DNA of 21,205 bases, from the NCBI GenBank assembly GCA_009785545.1, contig WQWD01000009.1:1-21205 (forward strand), written 5' to 3'. The DNA is from Treponema sp. Its GTDB lineage: Bacteria > Spirochaetota > Spirochaetia > Treponematales > Breznakiellaceae. A program made the position numbers and the translations under genes. Of the stretch, positions 15,836 to 21,205 are shown one piece after another. The notes beneath the pieces are model-generated. The model was not told the DNA's origin and searched no databases. It was given only the letters and a program-made list of their open reading frames with translations. How positions within the stretch are numbered: position 1 is the first letter of the stretch; the number at the start of each line of letters is the position of its first letter.

Positions 15836-18481
15836 TTAGTCAATTGGGTTAAGATCAATTCTAATTGAATTAATTGTAACCTCTGTTGGTGTTGCTTCTC
15901 GTAACTGAAGCTTGAAACTGGAAAGTACCGCAGGTGCGCCACCCGGATTTTGCCATGCTAAAGCTGCTGGAGCAAGAAATGAAGAGAAAGCACCTGCGGG
16001 TAAAGTTGTTCCATTCCAACTGCCTAGCGCCATGGGGTTAGCCAAGCCAAATCGGAACTGAGAATCAGGTGTTGCTACACCGTCAATTACTACTGAGATT
16101 GTACCACCGGCAAGCCGATGAGCATTAACCCTGGTAACATCCGCTGGTCTTAAATCAATAAGACCTCTTTGATCATTCCTTGAAAAGTCCCAAGTAAGTA
16201 CTCCACCTGTTACTACCGATGGAGGTGCTAACGGGTTACCTTCCCAAGGTTGACCACCACCGCCAGTGGCTTGTTCTGTACGTATCATGTTTAGATCTAA
16301 GTAGAAATGCGTAACTGCAGCATCAAGGAAAGTAATTGTTGCAACGTTACTAACGGTAGTAGCGGTTGTATTTCCAGTAATTTCCGGTGCGGTATTTGTA
16401 TTTGTAACAACTACATAGAATGTATGAGCGCCTTCAGTAGTAATTACCGGTGTAAACGTTGTTCCTGTAGCACCTGATACCGGAGTCCGCGTAGCGTCAT
16501 TAGGATTACCTGTATACCATTGGAATGATACAGTACCACCGTCACTGGCGTTTGCTGCAACTGTAAGCGGAACGATGTCACTTAAGTCGCCAACACTTTG
16601 ACTTTGCGGCTGTGTAGTAATTGTTGGAGGGACTGCATGAACAGGAAGGATTCCACCATCAAAGTCCAAGAAAGCTTGTCCCCATGCTGTCATGTTTTGC
16701 CAGTTGGAGTGTGCAATATTGTTCCATACAACAACACCGTCACGTGAACCAACTGCGCTGCTTGCATTAATTTGGATTTCTACAGCAATTTCCATTCCGT
16801 CGATTAATGGATCATCAGTTCCAATTACTCTCCACGGTACTTGGAAAATAACGATATAACCGGAATCTAATGTTACGCCATTGAATGTTCTTGCATCGCC
16901 GGTAAAGTTCCATCTGCTGATTCGATCTCCCCAGTGAGCTGATGTCGTCCAACCTGGGTTTGTTCTACCGCCGGAACGTGATCCATCGGCACCTACACGA
17001 TATTGTGAACCACCACTTCCCCAGCCTGGTATTGTTACATGTGCCCTTTCATTAAAAAACAATTCTACAGAGTCTGCATTATGCTCACCGCCAGGGCCCG
17101 GCGTAACATTTGAATCCCATACTTGGGCAAAGATATATAAGCCGTCTTCGTCAAATGCAAGTCTGGCTTCGCCCCATGTTGCAAGGGTTTCCCATTGCTC
17201 AATTAGTGCAACGTAGTTAGGATGAACTCTGTTAATGTGGAGAACTTCCATCTCGGGGGCGTTCCATTGCGGGTCAATAACATTATCTTGAATATTCATG
17301 GTTCGCATCAGGATGTTTGTAGGCTGGCGTGTATTTACAGTGACTGCATAGTAAAGTACAACCGCCTCATTAGCAGAAGTTACTTGTATCCACAATACAC
17401 TGCCATCTACAAACACTAAACCGTTACCACTATTTACAAAAACTCCTGTATCACCAACTCTAAATCTGGCTGTTGCATCAGAATCTGATGCTGCTGCAAC
17501 TACGTCTACACCACCATCCAAAGCAATTGCTTCTGCCGAATAAGGAAGAAGAATTAAACCGTTGGCAACATTTGCTGTATTTGCGTGAGGTGTACCCATA
17601 GATAAAACATCATGCTGATTAAATGTAATTCCAGTAAGCGTAGCTACACGACCGATTTCTACGGTAATGCCATAGTAACCAACTGTTACACCATTTACGG
17701 CGGTAACTCTTACAATAATTTGGTCGCCATCGTTAAGTGTTACAGTACCGGTATCGGCAAAATTAAGAACAAAATTTCCGCCTCTTCTTACAGCATATTC
17801 AGATGTTGCTGCAGCTACTGTTGTTGCCGCGACAATATTAACGTTGGTTCTTTGTGCTGCACCTAAACCGAGAGTTCCCCATGTTGTAATTGCATCAATT
17901 GTTGCTACAGGAGTACCAAAACCAGTCGCTACAACATCGCTTGGAGGTATTGCGTCTGCATCATAAACAATCCTAATGCTTGTTACGTTTACATTATCGC
18001 TCATTATTATGATAAGGAAACGATAAAAAAGCCTGGTTCCGTCTTCGGCTGTAACTCTTACATACACAACCTCATTGTTAGCAAGGGTGAGTACATTATT
18101 AGAGCTAAACGATGCCGGATGTGCGAATGTACCCATTGCTGCACCGAAATTTGCAGTTGCACCGCCAGCAAGACCAGTTACAACTATCTCTGCATTAGTT
18201 ACAGCAGCAGCATTTACCGCATAAATACGACCTGTGTATACACTGTGATTTTGCGGAAGATTCCCACTGTCCCATACACTTGAGGTAATCGGAGCAGGGA
18301 TTCCGCCTGCTGGTGCAAGACCAGTTGTTGCCGGTGAAATACCACCAATTGTAATCCCGGTAAATGTGGCTCCGCTTCTTAAACTTTCATCGCCGCCTGG
18401 ACAACCTGTAAAAGCAAACATAGCCATTGTGACAAGAATTGCACAGCATAAAGCGGCAATTCTAACTGTTTTAGTTTTCAT
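15836..18481 (-). CDS. Multi-domain CBM9 surface lipoprotein (xylan-binding, no catalytic domain)
   Basis: 881 aa, first gene of the minus-strand cluster; AAGGAG precedes the ATG. The lipobox is AFTG-Cys27. Three tandem repeats (~38-160, 163-277, 280-385), each ending in a pattern like VRVTAxDG then YYxITV, resemble cadherin-like beta-sandwich domains. A CBM9-type module (~388-608) follows, with IDPQWN, a LYIFAQVWD strand and NADSVELFFNE, as in xylanase-linked CBM9. An Ig-like module (~617-718: VSFQWY, FYVVVTNTNT) and an unassigned C-terminal beta-rich domain (~722-881) complete it. No glycosidase or esterase motif is visible. The likely role is capturing xylan at the cell surface, on a long stalk made of the repeats, comparable in role to SusE/F-type glycan-binding proteins of Bacteroidetes. 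The comparison is functional inference, not homology. Confidence 0.8.
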   Translation of the reverse strand: MKTKTVRIAALCCAILVTMAMFAFTGCPGGDESLRSGATFTGITIGGISPATTGLAPAGGIPAPITSSVWDSGNLPQNHSVYTGRIYAVNAAAVTNAEIVVTGLAGGATANFGAAMGTFAHPASFSSNNVLTLANNEVVYVRVTAEDGTRLFYRFLIIIMSDNVNVTSIRIVYDADAIPPSDVVATGFGTPVATIDAITTWGTLGLGAAQRTNVNIVAATTVAAATSEYAVRRGGNFVLNFADTGTVTLNDGDQIIVRVTAVNGVTVGYYGITVEIGRVATLTGITFNQHDVLSMGTPHANTANVANGLILLPYSAEAIALDGGVDVVAAASDSDATARFRVGDTGVFVNSGNGLVFVDGSVLWIQVTSANEAVVLYYAVTVNTRQPTNILMRTMNIQDNVIDPQWNAPEMEVLHINRVHPNYVALIEQWETLATWGEARLAFDEDGLYIFAQVWDSNVTPGPGGEHNADSVELFFNERAHVTIPGWGSGGSQYRVGADGSRSGGRTNPGWTTSAHWGDRISRWNFTGDARTFNGVTLDSGYIVIFQVPWRVIGTDDPLIDGMEIAVEIQINASSAVGSRDGVVVWNNIAHSNWQNMTAWGQAFLDFDGGILPVHAVPPTITTQPQSQSVGDLSDIVPLTVAANASDGGTVSFQWYTGNPNDATRTPVSGATGTTFTPVITTEGAHTFYVVVTNTNTAPEITGNTTATTVSNVATITFLDAAVTHFYLDLNMIRTEQATGGGGQPWEGNPLAPPSVVTGGVLTWDFSRNDQRGLIDLRPADVTRVNAHRLAGGTISVVIDGVATPDSQFRFGLANPMALGSWNGTTLPAGAFSSFLAPAALAWQNPGGAPAVLSSFKLQLREATPTEVTINSIRIDLNPID

Positions 18482-18508
18482 ATAAAACTCCTTTATTTAG
18501 AGAATATT

Positions 18509-18535
18509 AAAAAAACTCACAACGTGAGTGTTTTT
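18509..18535 (-). terminator. Terminator-like hairpin in the CBM9 gene leader (possible attenuator)
   Basis: On the minus strand, ACTCAC-GTT-GTGAGT is followed by seven U, with flanking A residues extending the stem. It ends about 27 bases before the CBM9 start codon, downstream of the proposed promoter. No minus-strand gene lies upstream for it to terminate within 18536-18817, so leader attenuation is plausible. Confidence 0.6.
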
Positions 18536-18568
18536 GAAGTTTGAAAATTACTAAACTTTTTTTGATAT

Positions 18569-18599
18569 GGAGAAGAAAGAGAGAGGGAGGAGGAAGGGA
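18569..18599. repeat. 31-base uninterrupted purine tract
   Basis: Positions 18569-18599 contain only A and G on the plus strand. The minus-strand leader RNA would therefore carry a C/U-only tract between the proposed promoter and the hairpin. It is compositionally reminiscent of the purine/G tract at 78-105 upstream of leader repeat copy 1. Confidence 0.75.
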
Positions 18600-18603
18600 C
18601 TAC

Positions 18604-18633
18604 ATTATTGCTGTTAGCAAAGATCTGAGTCAA
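18604..18633 (-). promoter_or_regulatory. Candidate sigma70 promoter for the xylan cluster
   Basis: On the minus strand, TTGACT (18633-18628) and AATAAT (18609-18604) are separated by 18 bases, each matching five of six consensus positions. It would give a leader of roughly 115 bases before the CBM9 ATG, containing the pyrimidine tract and the hairpin. AT-rich DNA gives chance matches, so this remains a candidate. Confidence 0.45.
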
Positions 18634-18645
18634 ATGACCTCCAGT

Positions 18646-18681
18646 AGCAAGCATTATTGTTTACCAATAATAATATTTGCT
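18646..18681. promoter_or_regulatory. Dyad-symmetric element in the divergent region
   Basis: A perfect 7-base inverted repeat, ATTATTG-TTTAC-CAATAAT (18653-18671), is flanked by AGCAA and TTGCT (18646-18650, 18677-18681) as an outer imperfect arm. It lies 12 bases upstream of the proposed -35 of the xylan cluster. This suits an operator for a dimeric regulator acting on the cluster, recJ, or both. No regulator gene is in the window. Confidence 0.5.
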
Positions 18682-18684
18682 GTT

Positions 18685-18812
18685 TCATAATAAGCAGTAT
18701 ACAACACCTTTGTTTATTTTTCAATGTAAAAATTACACATTTTAAGTAAAAAACAAAGGCGATTTCCCAAGAATTTGCTACTAGAAAAAAATCGCCTAAT
18801 AAGGTACTTTAA
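18685..18812 (+). repeat. Leader repeat, copy 2 (upstream of recJ)
   Basis: This is the counterpart of 209-342. It includes the same TGTAA-AAA-TTACA dyad (18725-18737). A hairpin is intact here, with a 9-bp stem (18757-18765 with 18789-18797) around a 23-base loop that includes GCTACTAG. The stem ends about 20 bases before the recJ ATG and could affect translation. TATACA at 18698 is a possible -10 but has a poor partner. Confidence 0.7.
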
Positions 18813-18817
18813 GAATA

Positions 18818-20941
18818 ATGAAATGGGACAAAAAAGATATTTCACAGGAAATGGTCAAAGAAATCTCGGCAAAATTCGGCTGTGATCTTTTAACCGCTTC
18901 AATTCTTGCACGACGAGGCATTAACACACCCGAAGCAATTCGTTTTTTTTTAGAAGATGACCTTCTTTCCCTGCGCAACCCTTTCGCTCTTGACGGAGTG
19001 GAAGATGCCGTAGAGCGTATCCTTGCCGCAAAAGAAGAAGGCGAAAAAGTATTGGTTTTTGGCGACAGCGATGTTGACGGTATTACGGCAACTGCCATTC
19101 TTGCCGGATTTCTCGAAAAAATCGGCATGGATGTAATATGGCGTATCCCGACAGCTGATGACGCTTATGGGTTAAGTATGAAAGCGGTCGAAGATTTTGC
19201 CGCAAAAGACGGCACTTTGATCATTACCGTTGACTGCGGCATTTCACGGTTTGCCGAAGTTAAAAGAGCAAATGAACTTTCAATTGACGTTATCGTTACA
19301 GATCACCACGAGCCGCAGGACGAATTGCCCGAAGCTCTTGTCATCATCAATCCAAAGCTAAAAAATTCAACATACCCTTTCAGAAATCTTGCAGGCTGCG
19401 GAGTAGCGTTTAAGCTGGTTTGCGCTCTGCGTTTTGCCCTTAAAAGCGAACTGTACGGGCAGGAAATTTGTCTTTTAAATACCAGACCCGCAAATGACGC
19501 ATGGATCATAGAGGTTGCAAAAACACGAAACCTCATAGTAACAGATATACTGACAGAAGTAATTGTACCGGGAAGAATAGCAATAAGCGACACACGGTTG
19601 CCTGTTTTTCTTCAGGGGCAGCAGATTTTATGTTGGGATGCCGCATTGCATAAACAAACTTTTGTAAAATTGTTTGGCAAATCAATCGAAATTGCAATGA
19701 TGGATATTGCTCCGCAAATCGGAAAAATGATACCTCAAGCGGCGGATCAAAGTCTTTTACGCATTAAGGAACTTTCCAGAATAGCAAAATACAGCGAAAA
19801 AGAATTAGGCGAGCTCGATGTTTTTGTAAACCTTTTTGTATCATTCGCCAAGTTATGCGCAAAAAATACGGCGGATACCGAAGCGGAAAATGCCGATATT
19901 CAACTGGCAGCTCTTGGCACAATCGCCGATATTATGCCGCTGTTAGACGAAAACAGAATAATCGCGCGCAGAGGAATCGATGTTTTGAAAAAAAATCCTC
20001 ATCCGGGGCTTTTACAACTGTTAAGAGAATTGGGTTTAACTGGACGTTTTGAAGCAAAAGACATTTCATGGAAAATATGCCCTGCCATAAATGCGGCACG
20101 GCGTATGGGAAATGCTCAAATTGCGGCGAATCTTTTCTTTGAAAAAAATCCAAAAGAAAGAGAAGGCTTTGCCAAAGAACTTGCGTCAATGAACGAAAAC
20201 CGCAAGGAACTTGAAGAAGATACATGGAATATAATTAAAGATAAAGCTTTTAAAAGTTTTGATGATTACAAAAATAAATTAACAATAGTTTTCGGCGAAG
20301 ATATACCCAAAGGGGTTACAGGTTTAATGGCTCAGCGTGCTGTCCGCTGTTTCAATGTTCCTTCTATTGCAATTTCGATTAACGACAATATTTGCACGGG
20401 TTCTGTCCGTTCTGTAAAAAGTTATAATATCCAGCCCATGCTGGAACAATGCGGCAATTTTTTTATTGACGCAGGAGGACACAAAGCGGCAGGCGGTTTC
20501 AGTTTAAAACTGGAGTATCTTGACGCTTTTTTGGATCGGTTAAAAGACATTGCGGAAACAATCGAATTTGATGACGAGTTGCAAGAAGAAACCATTCATG
20601 TAGACGCAGAGCTTCCGCATGATTTTATTTCGCCGGATATTTTAAAACTAATCGATATGTTTGAACCTTACGGCTGTGACAATGAACCGCTCACTTTTAT
20701 CGCCAAAAAACTAACAATCAAAGAAGTTAATTTTATCGGAAAGCCGGAGTCAAAACATTTAAAACTAACGCTTGATACAGGAAAATACAAATGGCCGGCT
20801 TTGTACTGGCAAAGCGCAGATCGCTTTACAAACAAAGAATTTGATGTTAATGATAAAGTAGACATCGCATTTAATATTACACGCGATTATTTTAAAGGCA
20901 ATGAAACGCCGCAAATTATGATATTGGATTTAAAAAGATGA
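18818..20941 (+). CDS. recJ: Single-stranded-DNA-specific exonuclease RecJ with an insertion
   Basis: 5'-3' single-strand exonuclease of recombination and mismatch repair, cytoplasmic. The phosphoesterase motifs are intact: GDSDVDG (82-88), the DHH triad (162-164) and the GTIADIMPL block at 367; the DHHA1 motif GGHKAAGG is at 553-560. At 707 aa it is longer than the usual ~570. About 205 residues separate DHH from GTIAD, against about 72 in the E. coli protein as I recall it. The excess is an insertion of ~130 residues at ~210-345. That segment looks like a degenerate DnaQ-type exonuclease fold (WIIEVAKTRN near the start, SLLRIKELSRIA near the end) without its acidic residues. The ribosome site is weak. 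It is divergent from the xylan cluster and probably unrelated to it in function. Confidence 0.93.
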   Translation: MKWDKKDISQEMVKEISAKFGCDLLTASILARRGINTPEAIRFFLEDDLLSLRNPFALDGVEDAVERILAAKEEGEKVLVFGDSDVDGITATAILAGFLEKIGMDVIWRIPTADDAYGLSMKAVEDFAAKDGTLIITVDCGISRFAEVKRANELSIDVIVTDHHEPQDELPEALVIINPKLKNSTYPFRNLAGCGVAFKLVCALRFALKSELYGQEICLLNTRPANDAWIIEVAKTRNLIVTDILTEVIVPGRIAISDTRLPVFLQGQQILCWDAALHKQTFVKLFGKSIEIAMMDIAPQIGKMIPQAADQSLLRIKELSRIAKYSEKELGELDVFVNLFVSFAKLCAKNTADTEAENADIQLAALGTIADIMPLLDENRIIARRGIDVLKKNPHPGLLQLLRELGLTGRFEAKDISWKICPAINAARRMGNAQIAANLFFEKNPKEREGFAKELASMNENRKELEEDTWNIIKDKAFKSFDDYKNKLTIVFGEDIPKGVTGLMAQRAVRCFNVPSIAISINDNICTGSVRSVKSYNIQPMLEQCGNFFIDAGGHKAAGGFSLKLEYLDAFLDRLKDIAETIEFDDELQEETIHVDAELPHDFISPDILKLIDMFEPYGCDNEPLTFIAKKLTIKEVNFIGKPESKHLKLTLDTGKYKWPALYWQSADRFTNKEFDVNDKVDIAFNITRDYFKGNETPQIMILDLKR

Positions 20942-21205
20942 AAAATAAAAATAACGTTGTTCGGAAACCAATCCGAACCAAAAGTTCGCTGTTGCCGAAC
21001 AAGCCCAATGCAATTGTTTTAACACTTTTTTGTTTAATTTTGGCAGCCTGCGGAGGATGCACAACAGCTCCGTCAGCCATTGAGGCGTATGTTCCTTTTC
21101 AGTTAAGGTATACGGCAATACCAGAAACACCACGCCCGGGAGAGCCTGTAACAATCGCAGTAAACACATTTGCTACTGAAGCGCTTTTGCTGGTAAACGG
21201 CAGGC
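20938..21205 (+). CDS. Lipoprotein, 5' part only (runs off window)
   Basis: An ATG overlaps the recJ stop in an ATGA arrangement, and the frame stays open for 89 codons to the window end. The predicted product has a long basic N-terminal region (about 24 residues), a hydrophobic stretch and a lipobox ILAA-Cys38, then a short Cys/Gly/Thr linker. After that comes a beta-like segment containing PRPGEPVTIAVNT. The overlap implies translational coupling with recJ. Function cannot be given from this fragment. Confidence 0.75.
   Translation, partial: MKNKNNVVRKPIRTKSSLLPNKPNAIVLTLFCLILAACGGCTTAPSAIEAYVPFQLRYTAIPETPRPGEPVTIAVNTFATEALLLVNGR

Noticed and set aside
18757..18797. Riboswitch in the recJ leader
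   Set aside because: There is only one simple 9-bp stem with a long loop, and the copy upstream of the esterase does not keep the stem. No known aptamer pattern was recognised.
18818..20941. recJ as part of a phage-defence system
   Set aside because: The motifs and the neighbouring lipoprotein fit a housekeeping recJ. No defence-type partner gene is present.

Overview
The window looks like a chromosome or contig-end fragment from a treponeme-like spirochaete living on plant fibre (gut or rumen type). This is an inference. It rests on a run of surface lipoproteins, Phe-terminated outer-membrane beta-barrels of a treponemal kind, AT-rich spacers with a long G-tract, and the absence of any SusC/SusD or TonB-dependent transporter in a polysaccharide locus. 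The organism was not identified by any search.

Layout. Positions 1-352 are non-coding, with poly-A and poly-G tracts followed by a leader (209-342) that recurs at 18685-18812. One plus-strand gene follows, a lipoprotein carbohydrate esterase with a SASA/CE6-type fold (353-1624). Ten genes then run on the minus strand, transcribed from 18481 down to 1687: a multi-domain CBM9 lipoprotein; a GH30 lipoprotein; two beta-barrel proteins (D, C); a GH43-CBM6 lipoprotein; a second GH30 lipoprotein; two more beta-barrels (B, A); an unknown lipoprotein; and a CE15-type glucuronoyl esterase lipoprotein. A 336-base divergent region (18482-18817) separates this cluster from plus-strand recJ (18818-20941). 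recJ overlaps by four bases the start of a truncated lipoprotein gene that runs off the end of the window.

How the genes fit together (inference from families). The combination of acetyl esterase, glucuronoyl esterase, two GH30 xylanase-like enzymes, a GH43 arabinofuranosidase/xylosidase-like enzyme with CBM6 and a CBM9 binding protein matches decorated glucuronoarabinoxylan, including its ester links to lignin. Every enzyme has a lipobox, so digestion probably occurs on the cell surface. The four beta-barrels are the best candidates for oligosaccharide entry through the outer membrane. No inner-membrane transporter, cytoplasmic enzyme or regulator lies in the window.

Regulation. A sigma70-like promoter can be proposed for the minus-strand cluster, followed by a pyrimidine-rich leader and a terminator-like hairpin just before the first gene. 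Further hairpins lie in four intercistronic gaps that leave 17-45 bases before the next start codon. This suggests graded expression along one transcript rather than many separate promoters.
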